The notes under the pieces are model-generated. The model was given only the letters and a program-made list of their open reading frames with translations. It was not told the origin of the DNA and ran no database searches. From assembly GCF_001570905.1 (NCBI RefSeq), contig NZ_BCSO01000001.1:186001-250000 (forward strand): a stretch of DNA of 64,000 bases, in the 5' to 3' direction. Both the position numbers and the translations under genes were made by a program. Origin of the DNA: [Zimmermannella] alba NBRC 15616. Its GTDB lineage: Bacteria; Actinomycetota; Actinomycetes; Actinomycetales; Microbacteriaceae. How positions within the stretch are numbered: the stretch's first letter is position 1; the number at the start of each line of letters is the position of its first letter. Below are positions 40,210-49,260 of the stretch, one piece after another.

Positions 40210-41262
40210 CTAGCCGCGTTCGCCGCCGCGTGCCGAATCGAGAAGGCGGCGGAGGGATTCTACGCGTGCGCGGCTGGCCTCGCCAAGGGTGCCCTCGCGG
40301 AGGGCTTCATCGAGCTCGCAGTCCGGCGCATCGGCCCGGTGCGTGCAACCGCGAGGACATTCGGAGACGGTATTGGCGAGGTCGGGGAAGCCGGTCACGA
40401 TGGACGCCGGATCGACGTGGCCGAGGCCGAAGCTGCGCACGCCTGGGGTGTCGATGATCCAGCCGCTCGCATCACCCTCGCGCACGCGGAGCGCGAACGA
40501 CGAACTCGAGGTGTGGCGACCGCGGCCAGTCACCTCGTTGACGTGGCCGGTCTCACGGCCAGCATCCGGCACGAGCGCGTTCACGAGGGTGGACTTGCCG
40601 ACGCCGGAATGCCCGACGAGGACGCTCACGTGCCCGAGGAGCTCCGGCACCAGGATGTCTCGGGGCGGGCGTTCGAGGGTCGATTCAAAGACGCGAATCC
40701 CGAGCGGATCCACGAGCGCGCGCAGTTCGTCGGCGGGCTTGAGGTCGGTCTTCGTGAGGATGAGCGCGGGCTCGATGCCCGCATCGAGCGCGGCGACAAT
40801 CGTGCGGTCGATGAGGCGCGGGCGCGGCTCCGGGTTCATGGTCGCGGCCACGATGAAGAGCCGGTCGGCGTTCGCGACGATCACGCGCTCGAACTGGTCG
40901 GAGTCATCGGCGCTTCGGCGAAGGAGCGTCGAACGGTCGCGAATACCGACCACGCGGGCGAGGGAGCCTTCCGCACCGGAGGTGTCGCCAACGAGTCGCA
41001 CAATGTCGCCCGTGACGATTGCCTGCTTGCCGAGCTCGCGGGCACGGGAAGCGGTCACGACGCGTTCGTCGGCGCCGTCCTCGTCGACCAAGACGGTAAA
41101 GCGGCCGCGATCGACGGTGAGGACTCGGCCATCTTCGGCGTCATCGTGGCTTGGGCGGTCCTTTGTGCGGGGACGGTTCGCTTTCGGGTTCGGGCGAACG
41201 CGGACAGCGTCTTCATCCCAATCGCCGTACGCGTCGTACGCGTCCGTGCTGCGCCAGCTCAT
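40210..41262 (-). CDS. rsgA: Ribosome small-subunit-dependent GTPase RsgA
   Basis: This 350-residue circularly permuted GTPase matures the 30S subunit. ATG 41262 overlaps the aroA stop. An OB fold comes first (about 55-110), then G4 LILTKTD, G1 GHSGVGKSTLVNAL, the switch region GRGRHTSS, G3 DTPGVRSFGL, and a zinc finger CPRGCTHRADAPDC. All essential motifs are present. Its position between aroA and hisN matches other Actinobacteria. Confidence 0.95.
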   Translation of the reverse strand: MSWRSTDAYDAYGDWDEDAVRVRPNPKANRPRTKDRPSHDDAEDGRVLTVDRGRFTVLVDEDGADERVVTASRARELGKQAIVTGDIVRLVGDTSGAEGSLARVVGIRDRSTLLRRSADDSDQFERVIVANADRLFIVAATMNPEPRPRLIDRTIVAALDAGIEPALILTKTDLKPADELRALVDPLGIRVFESTLERPPRDILVPELLGHVSVLVGHSGVGKSTLVNALVPDAGRETGHVNEVTGRGRHTSSSSFALRVREGDASGWIIDTPGVRSFGLGHVDPASIVTGFPDLANTVSECPRGCTHRADAPDCELDEALREGTLGEASRARVESLRRLLDSARGGERG

Positions 41263-42602
41263 TCGGCAACCTCCGCCTTGCGCGAGAGCATGCCAGCCCA
41301 CAGGGTCGGGAACTCGGGCATCGTCTTACTTGTGCAGGCGATGTCATCCACCCGGATGCCAGGGATGGCGAGCCCGAGGAGCGCGCCGCTCGTGGCCATA
41401 CGGTGGTCGGCGTAGCTGTGCCAGTGCGTGGTGCCGCTCGGCGGCTCACCCGGCGTGATCCGCAGGCCATCGTCGAGGACCTCGACACTCGCGCCAATCT
41501 TCGTGAGCTCGGTGGCGAGGGCTGCGAGGCGGTCAGTTTCGTGGCCGCGCAAGTGGCCGATGCCGCGAAGGATGGACGGAGTGCTGCAGAGTGCGCAGAG
41601 CACTGCAAGGTTCGGTGCGAGCTCGCCCGCCTCAGAGAGGTCGAGCTCCACGCCGTCGGGGCGGGCACCCGAGAGGATGCCGTCCCCGCCGTCGCAGCGG
41701 AAGACACCGTGCTGATCGAGTGAGCACACGGCGCCAAAGCGGGGGAGGAGATGAGCGAGCTGGGCACCCACCTGCGCCGTCGTGGCGGGCCAGGACGGGA
41801 TCGAGACAAGGCCGCCAGCGATGATTGCGGCGATGAGGAACGGCTCCGCATTCGAGAGGTCGGGCTCGAGCGTGAGCTCGCGCGCCCCAATCGAGCCCGG
41901 CTCCACGGGCCAGCTTGCCGTGCCGGTCGCCTGGGCGTTGACTCCGCGTGCCCGTAGACACGCGAGTGTCATCTCAATGTGGGGGAGGCTCGGCAACTCG
42001 GCGCCCTCGTGTCGGAGCGTGAGCCCGTCCGTGAACAGGGGCGCAGCGAGCAGAAGCGCTGAAACGAACTGGCTCGACTTCGACGCGTCAATCGTGAGCG
42101 CACCGCCAGCGACCTCGCCACGGCCGACCACAGTGAAGGGGAGAGCATCCCCGTTCTCGCGCTCAATCGTGACGCCGAGCACCTCGAGCGCATCAAGCAC
42201 CGCAGCCATTGGACGCAGACGCGCAGCCTCGTCGCCGTCAAAGCGAACCCGCGCCTTGGTGAGTGCGGCAAGTGGCGGCAGGAAGCGCATCACGGTGCCA
42301 GCGAGACCGCAGTCGATCGAGACCTCGCCCGTCATCTCGCCGAGGGAAGCTGGCGCGACATGCAGCTGGCCCTCGGCGTGCACAATCTCGGCACCGAGCG
42401 CCACGAGTGCGGCCTCGCAGAGCGCCGTGTCTCGAGCAATGAGTGGCTTGCGGATGACGCCGGGGGCATCGGCGATGGCGGCAAGCACGAGCTCACGATT
42501 CGCGAGGGACTTCGATCCAGGCACCTCGACAACGGCGTCAAGCGGAGCCTGCGCAGTCGGGGCAGGCCAGGGCCGGTCGGGGGAATACGAAGTGTGCGCC
42601 AT
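41259..42602 (-). CDS. aroA: 3-phosphoshikimate 1-carboxyvinyltransferase (EPSP synthase)
   Basis: A 447-residue EPSP synthase of the shikimate pathway. Substrate-binding segments are [55 protein letters not shown], and [18 protein letters not shown]. The GLAGTVMRF motif resembles the glyphosate-sensitive class (GNAGTAMRP in enteric enzymes) but has the Leu-Ala-Gly-Thr variant found in many Actinobacteria. It starts at ATG 42602, with TACTCT 9 nt upstream, divergent from the sigma factor gene. Confidence 0.95.
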   Translation of the reverse strand: MAHTSYSPDRPWPAPTAQAPLDAVVEVPGSKSLANRELVLAAIADAPGVIRKPLIARDTALCEAALVALGAEIVHAEGQLHVAPASLGEMTGEVSIDCGLAGTVMRFLPPLAALTKARVRFDGDEAARLRPMAAVLDALEVLGVTIERENGDALPFTVVGRGEVAGGALTIDASKSSQFVSALLLAAPLFTDGLTLRHEGAELPSLPHIEMTLACLRARGVNAQATGTASWPVEPGSIGARELTLEPDLSNAEPFLIAAIIAGGLVSIPSWPATTAQVGAQLAHLLPRFGAVCSLDQHGVFRCDGGDGILSGARPDGVELDLSEAGELAPNLAVLCALCSTPSILRGIGHLRGHETDRLAALATELTKIGASVEVLDDGLRITPGEPPSGTTHWHSYADHRMATSGALLGLAIPGIRVDDIACTSKTMPEFPTLWAGMLSRKAEVAE

Positions 42603-42611
42603 CGGTTATTG

Positions 42612-42617
42612 AGAGTA
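42612..42617 (-). promoter_or_regulatory. -10 box for aroA
   Basis: TACTCT on the minus strand lies 9 nt before ATG 42602, predicting a leader of about 2-3 nt. Confidence 0.4.
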
Positions 42618-42652
42618 CCCCGATGAACCGGCGCGACGGAAAGGACGGCACC

Positions 42653-43402
42653 ATGCTTGCCACGCTGGAACGATCCGCGCCACGAGCCGCGGCACAGCCT
42701 CGACACCTACGATTGGCATCAATGGCTCACGACGTGCATGAATCCCTGGACGACCTCCGCACAGCAGATTCCAATGCTGACGCGGCAATGAAGCCGTCCA
42801 CGGTTGAGGTCGCGAGCGAAAGCGACGCAGAGCTGCGCGCCCGCTTTGAACGTGATGCCCTCCCGTACCTCGACCAGCTTTACGGCGCCGCCATGCGGAT
42901 GACGCGGAAACCAGCCGACGCTGAAGACCTCGTGCAGGAAACCTTCGTGAAGGCCTTCGCCTCGTTCCGCTCCTTCACGCCCGGGACGAATCTCAAGGCG
43001 TGGCTCTACCGCATCCTCACGAACACCTACATCAACGGCTACCGGAAGCAGCAGCGGCAGCCGTTCGAGAACGCCCTCGGCGAGCTCGAAGACTGGCAGC
43101 TTGGCGGCGCCGAGTCGCGGACGAGTTCGCAGTCGACCCGCTCCGCAGAGGCCGAGGCGATTGACCGGATGCCGGATAGCGCGGTGAAGCAGGCGCTCCA
43201 GGACCTCCCGGAAGATTTCCGTCTCGCCGTGTATCTCGCGGATGTTGAAGGCTTCCCGTACCGCGAGATCGCGGACATCATGGGCACCCCGCAGGGCACG
43301 GTGATGAGTCGTCTGCACCGCGGGCGAAAGATTCTTCGAGAGCGGCTTGCGCACCTCTCCCAGGCAGCGCAGACCGCATCGGTGAAGGAGGACAAGACAT
43401 GA
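42653..43402 (+). CDS. sigH: ECF sigma factor, SigH/SigR-like
   Basis: The protein is 249 residues from ATG 42653, chosen because AAAGGACGG lies 7 nt upstream; ATG 42623 and 42722 are alternatives. Region 2 is [20 protein letters not shown], then [20 protein letters not shown] and [20 protein letters not shown]; region 4 is [40 protein letters not shown] and [14 protein letters not shown]. This is the SigH/SigR group that controls disulfide and heat stress genes. It overlaps its probable anti-sigma gene by 4 bp. About 65 N-terminal residues before region 2 are disordered. Confidence 0.92.
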   Translation: MLATLERSAPRAAAQPRHLRLASMAHDVHESLDDLRTADSNADAAMKPSTVEVASESDAELRARFERDALPYLDQLYGAAMRMTRKPADAEDLVQETFVKAFASFRSFTPGTNLKAWLYRILTNTYINGYRKQQRQPFENALGELEDWQLGGAESRTSSQSTRSAEAEAIDRMPDSAVKQALQDLPEDFRLAVYLADVEGFPYREIADIMGTPQGTVMSRLHRGRKILRERLAHLSQAAQTASVKEDKT

Positions 43403-43653
43403 CCGGTTGTTCGTGCGGCGACGCGCAGCGCGAGATCGAGGAATACCTGCAGCGTGAATGCTGTGAGGAACGCCGCGACGAGATCCGTCGCCGCCTTGCC
43501 TGCTGCCCGGAATGCTTCGGCGAACTTGAGGTTTCCGAACGACTCGTTGATCGCGTCCGCGAATGCTGCCAGGAAGCGGCACCGAGCGAGGTGCGTGCAC
43601 GCGTGCTTGCCGCCATCCGGGTGACCCCGTGTGGCTCGGGCGGCGACTGCTAG
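43399..43653 (+). CDS. rshA: RshA-like anti-sigma factor, Cys-rich
   Basis: A small 84-residue protein coupled to the sigma gene by an ATGA overlap. [19 protein letters not shown] then [20 protein letters not shown] aligns with RshA/RsrA zinc anti-sigma factors, but the His of the usual H-x3-C-x2-C site is replaced by Arg (RRLACCPEC). It holds 11 cysteines, some beyond the known ligands ([20 protein letters not shown]). These proteins release the sigma factor on thiol oxidation. Other cysteines may complete the zinc site, or the protein may not bind zinc in the usual way. A bidirectional terminator follows. Confidence 0.85.
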   Translation: MTGCSCGDAQREIEEYLQRECCEERRDEIRRRLACCPECFGELEVSERLVDRVRECCQEAAPSEVRARVLAAIRVTPCGSGGDC

Positions 43654-43691
43654 GCAACGATCAGCCACCAGCTCAGTCTGACCACAAGACG

Positions 43692-43728
43692 GGGAAGGGG
43701 CGTGACCGATTCGGTCACGCCCCTTCCC
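43692..43728. terminator. Bidirectional terminator between rshA-like gene and kgd
   Basis: GGGAAGGGGCGTGACCGA pairs with TCGGTCACGCCCCTTCCC, an 18-bp stem. It separates convergent stops. Confidence 0.85.
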
Positions 43729-43738
43729 TGTAGGCGTC

Positions 43739-46700
43739 TTACTTGCCGAGGATCTGGTCGACGAGCTCGGCAGCCTGCGCCTGGTGCGCCTTCATCGTGC
43801 CGACCGAAGGAGCCGAGGCAGCCGGGCGGCCAATGCCGCGGACCTTGCGCTCGCCAAGGAGTTCACTCAGGTGCGCCTGCAGGAACGGCCATGCGCCCTG
43901 GTTCATCGGCTCGTCCTGCGCGAACACGAACTCGGCGTTCGGGTAGCTGTCGAGCACCTGCTGAAGCTCGTCGGCCGGCAGCGGGTAGTACTGCTCGAGG
44001 CGAACGAGCGCGATCGAGGTGTCCTCGAGCTTCTCGAGTCGCTGCTTGATCTCGTAGTGGAGCTTGCCCGAGTGGATGACGACGCGACGCACCGCGTTCT
44101 TGTCCTGGATGCGCTGGTCATCGAGCACCGGCTTGAATCCGCCCGAGGTGAAGTCTTCAAGCTGCGAGACCGCACCCTTGAGACGCAGCATCGACTTCGG
44201 CGTGAAGAGGATGAGCGGACGACGCGGGCGCACATACGCCTGGCGACGGAGCAGGTGGAAGTACGACGCGGGCGTCGACGGCTGCGCGATCGTCATGTTC
44301 TCTTCCGCCGCAAGCGTAAGGAAACGCTCGATGCGCGCCGAGGAGTGGTCCGGGCCCTGGCCTTCGTAGCCGTGGGGGAGCAGGAGCACGACGCCCGAGC
44401 GCTGGTTCCACTTCTGCTGGCTCGAGGCGATGAACTCGTCGATCACCGTCTGCGCGCCATTCGCGAAGTCACCAAACTGGGCTTCCCAGCACACGAGCGA
44501 GTCGGGGCGCTCGACCGAGTAGCCGTACTCGAAACCGAGCACCGCGTACTCCGAGAGCAGCGAGTCGTAGATCGAGAAGCGAGCCTGCTCATCCGAGAGG
44601 TTCGACAGCGGCAGCCAGTTCTGGTCGTTGACACGGTCGTGGAAGACAGCGTGACGCTGCGTGAAGGTGCCGCGGCGAGCATCCTGACCGGACAGGCGCA
44701 CCGGGATGCCCTCCATGAGGAGCGAACCGAAGGCGAGCAACTCACCGTAGGCCCAGTCGATGTCGCCCTTCTGCGACATTTCGACGCGCTTCTGCAGCAC
44801 CCGCTTGAGCTTGGAATGCACGGTGAAGCCTTCCGGAAGGTTGTCATGTGCCTCACCGATGGTGTCGATCGTGCCCTGCGAGATGGCCGTCGAATCGGGC
44901 AGTACGATCTCGTCGCCCTCACCTGAGCCGACCGCTGCAAGTTCCTTCGCCGAGATCGGGTTCGACTCGGTCTGCGCTTCGTGCGTTTCCGCGAAGGCGC
45001 GCTCGAGGCGGTCCTGGAAGTCGCGCTGTGCCTGGTCGAACTCCTCCTGCGTGATGTCGCCACGACCCACGAGCGCTTCGGTGTAGAGCTTGCGCACCGA
45101 ACGCTTTGCCTCAATGAGGTTGTACATGAGCGGCTGCGTCATCGACGGGTCGTCACCCTCGTTATGGCCGCGTCGGCGGTACGAGATGAGGTCGATGACG
45201 ACGTCGCGGTGGAAGCGCTGGCGGTACGCGAAGGCGAGCTCGGCAACGTGGGCCACAGCCTCCGGGTCGTCGCCGTTCACGTGGAAGATCGGCGCCTGGA
45301 TGGACTTCGCGACATCCGTCGAGTACATCGAGGAACGACCGTCCTGCGGGGACGTGGTGAAGCCGATCTGGTTGTTGATGTTGATGTGCACAGTGCCGCC
45401 GGTGCGGTAGGCGCGCAGCTGCGACATTTGCATGACCTCGTACACGATGCCCTGTCCGCTCATCGCGGCGTCACCGTGGATGAGGACCGGCAGGATGTTG
45501 TGCTCGTGCTGCTCGCCGTCACGGTCAAGCTTGCCGCGCACGATGCCCTCGAGGACACCGTTCACAGCCTCAAGGTGCGAGGGGTTCGCGGCGAGGTAGA
45601 TCGGCATCTTCTTGCCGGATGCCGCCGTGAACTCGCCCTCGATGCCGAGGTGGTACTTCACGTCGCCCGAGCCCTGGCCCTTGCGGGTCACACCCTCGAA
45701 CTCGCGGAAGATCTGACCGTAGGTCTTGCCAGCAATGTTCGTGAGGACGTTGAGGCGACCACGGTGCGCCATCGCGATGGCAACCGATGCCATGTCGTCC
45801 TCGGCAGCGCCCTGAATGATCGTGTCGAGGAGCGCAATCACCGACTCCGAGCCCTCGAGCGAGAAGCGCTTCTGACCAACGTACTTCGTTTGCAGGAAGG
45901 TCTCGAACGCCTCAGCCTCGTTGAGCTTGTTGAGGATGCGCATCTGCTCCTCATGCGTCGGCTTCTTGTACGGGTGTTCGAGCTGATCCTGGAACCAGCG
46001 ACGCTGCTCCGGATCCTGAATGTGCATGTACTCGATGCCGATGGTGCGGCAGTACGTGTCGCGCAGAATGCCGAGAATATCGCGCAGCTTCATCATGCGC
46101 TGCTGGCCACCGAAGCCTGCCGTCACGAACTCGCGCTCGAGGTCCCAGAAGGTGAGGCCGTGCGTCTCGATCTCGAGGTCCGGGTGGGTGCGCTGGCGGT
46201 ACTCGAGTGGGTCGATGTCCGCCATCATGTGGCCGCGCACGCGGTACATGTTGATGATCTGGTGGACGCGCGCCGTCTTGTTGAGCGCTGCGGCCGTGTC
46301 GACGTGAACATCCTGCGACCAGACGACCGGCTTGTACGGAATGCGCAGCGCCGCGAAGATTTCTTCGTAGAAGTCGTGCTGACCGATGAGGTGCTCGTGC
46401 ACGATCTTCAGGAACTCGCCCGATCCCGCACCCTGGATGACGCGGTGGTCGTAGGTGGAGGAGAGCGTGATCTGCTTCGAGATGCCCAGGTCGTCGAGTG
46501 CCTGCTGTGACATGCCTTGGAACGCGGCCGGGTAGGCGAGGGCACCGGCGCCGATGATCGCACCCTGGCCCTTCATGAGGCGCGGAACCGACTGCGCGGT
46601 ACCGATACCGCCCGGGTTCGTGAGCGAGATCGTCGTCCCCGCGTAGTCCTCACCCGTGAGCTTGTTCTGGCGGCCACGCTTGATGAGGTCTTCGTAGGCC

Positions 46701-47422
46701 TGCAGGTACTCGCGGAAGTTCATTTCCTCGGCCTGCTTGATGCTCGGGACGACGAGCGCACGCGTGCCATCCGGCTTCGGGACGTCGATCGCGATACCGA
46801 GGTTGACGTGCGCCGGTGTGACGACGGCGGGCTTGCCATCGTTCTCGTCGTAGTAGACGTTCTGGCTTGGGAACTTGATGAGCGCCTTGATGAGCGCCCA
46901 ACCGATGATGTGCGTGAACGACACCTTGCCACCGCGCGTACGACGCAGGTGGTTGTTGATGACGATGCGGTTGTCGATCATGAGCTTCGCGGGAATGTCG
47001 CGGTAGCTCGTCGCGGTCGGCACCTCAATTGAGATGTCCATGTTCTTGGCGATGGCCTTCGCCATGCCCTTGAGCACCGTCTTCTCGGCTTCCTTCGCGG
47101 GAGCCTTGGCCTTCGCCTCGGCCGGTGCATCAGCCGGGATCGGGGGAGCTTTCGGGGCAACCGCCGTCGTCTTTGCCTGCTTGCGCTCGCCAGCCTTCGC
47201 TGCCGGGGCAGGAGCCGGGGCCTTCGGGGCCTCCTTCGTGGACGTCGGGGCCGGGCTCGAGGAGGCCTGCTGCGTCGTTGCAGCAGCCGGAGCCGGGGCG
47301 CTCTGTCGCGCCGCGTACTGCTCGAGCGTCGGCCACCAGGCCTTGTCCACAGAGTTCTTGTCGGTGACGTACTTCTCGTACATCTCCTCAACGAGCCAGT
47401 CGTTGGCACCAAAATCGGCCAT
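43739..47422 (-). CDS. kgd: Multifunctional 2-oxoglutarate decarboxylase/dehydrogenase E1 (Kgd/OdhA)
   Basis: ATG 47422 gives 1227 residues, the size of actinobacterial OdhA/Kgd. An N-terminal segment FGANDWLVEEMYEKYVTDKN precedes an Ala/Pro-rich linker (about 40-130), an E2-like acyltransferase domain with the catalytic STYDHRVIQGAGSGEFL, and the ThDP-dependent E1 domain (RVHQIINMYRVRGHMMADID; AMAHRGRLNVLTNI; VLIHGDAAMSGQG; FTPKSMLRLKGAVS). It links the E1 and E2 steps of 2-oxoglutarate oxidation; in this phylum FHA protein OdhI/GarA inhibits it. No lipoyl domain is visible, as expected. A weak -10-like TAGGCT (minus strand, 47533-47538) implies a leader of about 105 nt. Confidence 0.95.
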   Translation of the reverse strand: MADFGANDWLVEEMYEKYVTDKNSVDKAWWPTLEQYAARQSAPAPAAATTQQASSSPAPTSTKEAPKAPAPAPAAKAGERKQAKTTAVAPKAPPIPADAPAEAKAKAPAKEAEKTVLKGMAKAIAKNMDISIEVPTATSYRDIPAKLMIDNRIVINNHLRRTRGGKVSFTHIIGWALIKALIKFPSQNVYYDENDGKPAVVTPAHVNLGIAIDVPKPDGTRALVVPSIKQAEEMNFREYLQAYEDLIKRGRQNKLTGEDYAGTTISLTNPGGIGTAQSVPRLMKGQGAIIGAGALAYPAAFQGMSQQALDDLGISKQITLSSTYDHRVIQGAGSGEFLKIVHEHLIGQHDFYEEIFAALRIPYKPVVWSQDVHVDTAAALNKTARVHQIINMYRVRGHMMADIDPLEYRQRTHPDLEIETHGLTFWDLEREFVTAGFGGQQRMMKLRDILGILRDTYCRTIGIEYMHIQDPEQRRWFQDQLEHPYKKPTHEEQMRILNKLNEAEAFETFLQTKYVGQKRFSLEGSESVIALLDTIIQGAAEDDMASVAIAMAHRGRLNVLTNIAGKTYGQIFREFEGVTRKGQGSGDVKYHLGIEGEFTAASGKKMPIYLAANPSHLEAVNGVLEGIVRGKLDRDGEQHEHNILPVLIHGDAAMSGQGIVYEVMQMSQLRAYRTGGTVHININNQIGFTTSPQDGRSSMYSTDVAKSIQAPIFHVNGDDPEAVAHVAELAFAYRQRFHRDVVIDLISYRRRGHNEGDDPSMTQPLMYNLIEAKRSVRKLYTEALVGRGDITQEEFDQAQRDFQDRLERAFAETHEAQTESNPISAKELAAVGSGEGDEIVLPDSTAISQGTIDTIGEAHDNLPEGFTVHSKLKRVLQKRVEMSQKGDIDWAYGELLAFGSLLMEGIPVRLSGQDARRGTFTQRHAVFHDRVNDQNWLPLSNLSDEQARFSIYDSLLSEYAVLGFEYGYSVERPDSLVCWEAQFGDFANGAQTVIDEFIASSQQKWNQRSGVVLLLPHGYEGQGPDHSSARIERFLTLAAEENMTIAQPSTPASYFHLLRRQAYVRPRRPLILFTPKSMLRLKGAVSQLEDFTSGGFKPVLDDQRIQDKNAVRRVVIHSGKLHYEIKQRLEKLEDTSIALVRLEQYYPLPADELQQVLDSYPNAEFVFAQDEPMNQGAWPFLQAHLSELLGERKVRGIGRPAASAPSVGTMKAHQAQAAELVDQILGK

Positions 47423-47670
47423 CGGGTCCTCGGATCCGTGCGTCGTGTTCGCGTTCGGCACTTCGAATCGCCGCCTTACTTCTGAGTCCGCGTGCGGGCG
47501 TCGCAGGTGTGCGCCGCCCTCTCCGACGGGCAAGCCTACCGGCATGAACAGAGTGAATCTGGCACGTCTGAGTAATGAACGGCGTTAGCTTTTTCGCCCT
47601 CGGAGGAATCCCGCTGATGGGAGCACAAACGGGCCGAAAATCAGGTCATTTCTCGGTCACACAGCCCACC

Positions 47671-47676
47671 TATGGT
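47671..47676 (+). promoter_or_regulatory. Leaderless-type -10 box for guaB1
   Basis: TATGGT followed by 7 nt and ATG 47684; divergent from kgd. Confidence 0.45.
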
Positions 47677-47683
47677 GGGAAGC

Positions 47684-49123
47684 ATGGAGTTCTACGGACC
47701 GGCCCCGCAATACGACCTCACCTACTCGGATGTGTTCCTCATCCCGAGCCGCTCGGAGGTCGGTTCGCGCCTCGGCGTTGACCTTGCGACGCACGATGGC
47801 ACCGGGATGACGATCCCGATCGTCGCCTCGAACATGAACGCCGTCACGGGTCCGCGCCTCGCCGCGCATCTTGCCCGCCGCGGCGGACTCGCGGTCCTCC
47901 CACAGGACATGAGCGACGAGGCGATGCTCGAAGCGATCGCCTGGGTGAAGTCGAGCGATCTGCTCATTGACCGCACCTTCGAATTCGAAGCCTCGATGAC
48001 GGCAGCCAAGGCGCGTGAAGTCGTGCCGCCGGTGGCAGGCCACGGAATCCTCGTTGTGGATGACGAAGGGGAACAGCTTGGCGTACTCGAAGCGCAGCGG
48101 CTGGAAACGGTTGCCCCGGATGCGAAGCTCGGCGACCTTCTCCACGCAGGCCCCGTCACCCTGCAGGTTGACGAGATTCGCGACGCACGAGGCGCCTTTG
48201 ATCTCCTCGTCGAGCACGAGGCCGACTTTGCTGCGGTCAGCGACGGCGAGCGTATCCTCGGCACGATCTCCCGCACGAGCGCCCTCCGCGCCACGATCAC
48301 CCCGCCCGCCGTCGACGCCGAAGGGCGACTGCTCGCCTCCGCTGCGATCGGCGTGAGCAAGGGCGTCGCCGAGCGTGCCAAGCTCCTCGTGGACGCGGGC
48401 GTTGACGTGCTCGTCCTCGACACGGCCCACGGTCACCAGGGCCAGATGCTCCGCGCCATCGAAGCCGTACGTGCCGCAGGCATCGAGCTCCCGGTCGTCG
48501 CGGGCAATGTCGTCTCTGGCTCCGGCGCACGCGACCTCGCAAACGCCGGCGCCTCGATCATCAAGGTCGGCGTCGGCCCAGGCGCCATGTGCACCACCCG
48601 CATGATGACCGCCGTCGGCCGCCCGCAGTTCTCGGCGGTGCTCGAGTGCGCTGATGTCGCCAGCTCCCTCGGCGCGGTCGTCTGGGCTGACGGCGGCGTG
48701 CGCTACCCGCGCGATGTCGCGCTCGCGCTCGCCGCCGGGGCGAGCGCCGTCATGATCGGCTCCTGGTTTGCGGGCACAGTTGAAGCTCCCGGCACGGTCC
48801 GCGTGGATGATGAGGGTCGCTGGTTCAAGGAGAGCTTTGGGATGGCCTCCACGAAGGCCGTCGAGGGACGCTTCGGCGGGCTCGACCCGTACGAGCTCGC
48901 GCGCAAGAAGCTCTTCGCGGAAGGCATCTCCTCGTCCCGCATCCTCATCGACCCGGCGCGTCCGAGCGTCGAAGACCTCCTCGACATGATCACGACAGGT
49001 GTTCGTTCCTCCTGCACGTACGCGGGCGCAAAGAATCTCGCCGATTTCCGCATCCGCGCAAAGGTGGGCATCCAGTCAGCCGCCGGCTACGAAGAGGGCA
49101 AGGCGCTCCCCGTCAGCTGGTAG
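47684..49123 (+). CDS. guaB1: GuaB1 family IMP dehydrogenase-related protein
   Basis: This 479-residue GuaB1 has an IMPDH/GMPR barrel with a CBS-pair domain inserted at about 95-205. Start motif MEFYGPAPQYDLTYSDVFLI matches the family; ATG 47684 has TATGGT 7 nt upstream, and an in-frame codon 12 nt earlier is less likely. GVGPGAMCTTRMMTAVGRPQ carries the catalytic Cys, with GASAVMIGSWFAGT and ESFGMASTKAVEGRFG downstream. Actinobacterial GuaB1 has been shown to act as a GMP reductase with CBS control, so GMP to IMP is the likely reaction. Confidence 0.92.
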   Translation: MEFYGPAPQYDLTYSDVFLIPSRSEVGSRLGVDLATHDGTGMTIPIVASNMNAVTGPRLAAHLARRGGLAVLPQDMSDEAMLEAIAWVKSSDLLIDRTFEFEASMTAAKAREVVPPVAGHGILVVDDEGEQLGVLEAQRLETVAPDAKLGDLLHAGPVTLQVDEIRDARGAFDLLVEHEADFAAVSDGERILGTISRTSALRATITPPAVDAEGRLLASAAIGVSKGVAERAKLLVDAGVDVLVLDTAHGHQGQMLRAIEAVRAAGIELPVVAGNVVSGSGARDLANAGASIIKVGVGPGAMCTTRMMTAVGRPQFSAVLECADVASSLGAVVWADGGVRYPRDVALALAAGASAVMIGSWFAGTVEAPGTVRVDDEGRWFKESFGMASTKAVEGRFGGLDPYELARKKLFAEGISSSRILIDPARPSVEDLLDMITTGVRSSCTYAGAKNLADFRIRAKVGIQSAAGYEEGKALPVSW

Positions 49124-49166
49124 CGGAACGTAGGATGCGTGCCCAGCTTCTGACACGCGGGCACCG

Positions 49167-49172
49167 TATACT
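49167..49172 (+). promoter_or_regulatory. -10 box upstream of the CNNM/CBS pair
   Basis: TATACT predicts a leader of about 80 nt before ATG 49261. The leader contains GGGGGC-n12-GCCCCC (49208-49231), a hairpin that might regulate expression. No known magnesium riboswitch is recognised. Confidence 0.45.
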
Positions 49173-49260
49173 CAACGGCAATCATGGACGACGCGCATAG
49201 TCCCAGCGGGGGCCTCCACGACGACGCCCCCTCCCCGGCCACGTTTGAGGATCCCATTCG

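Noticed and set aside
39355-41415. A 686-residue plus-strand frame antisense to hisN-rsgA
   Set aside because: It is a product of high GC; composition is Arg/Ala/Glu-heavy, no family motif is seen, and both minus-strand genes carry full catalytic motifs.
44981-46510. A 509-residue plus-strand frame inside kgd
   Set aside because: Antisense to the E1 domain of kgd, rich in Val/His/Arg and without a ribosome site.
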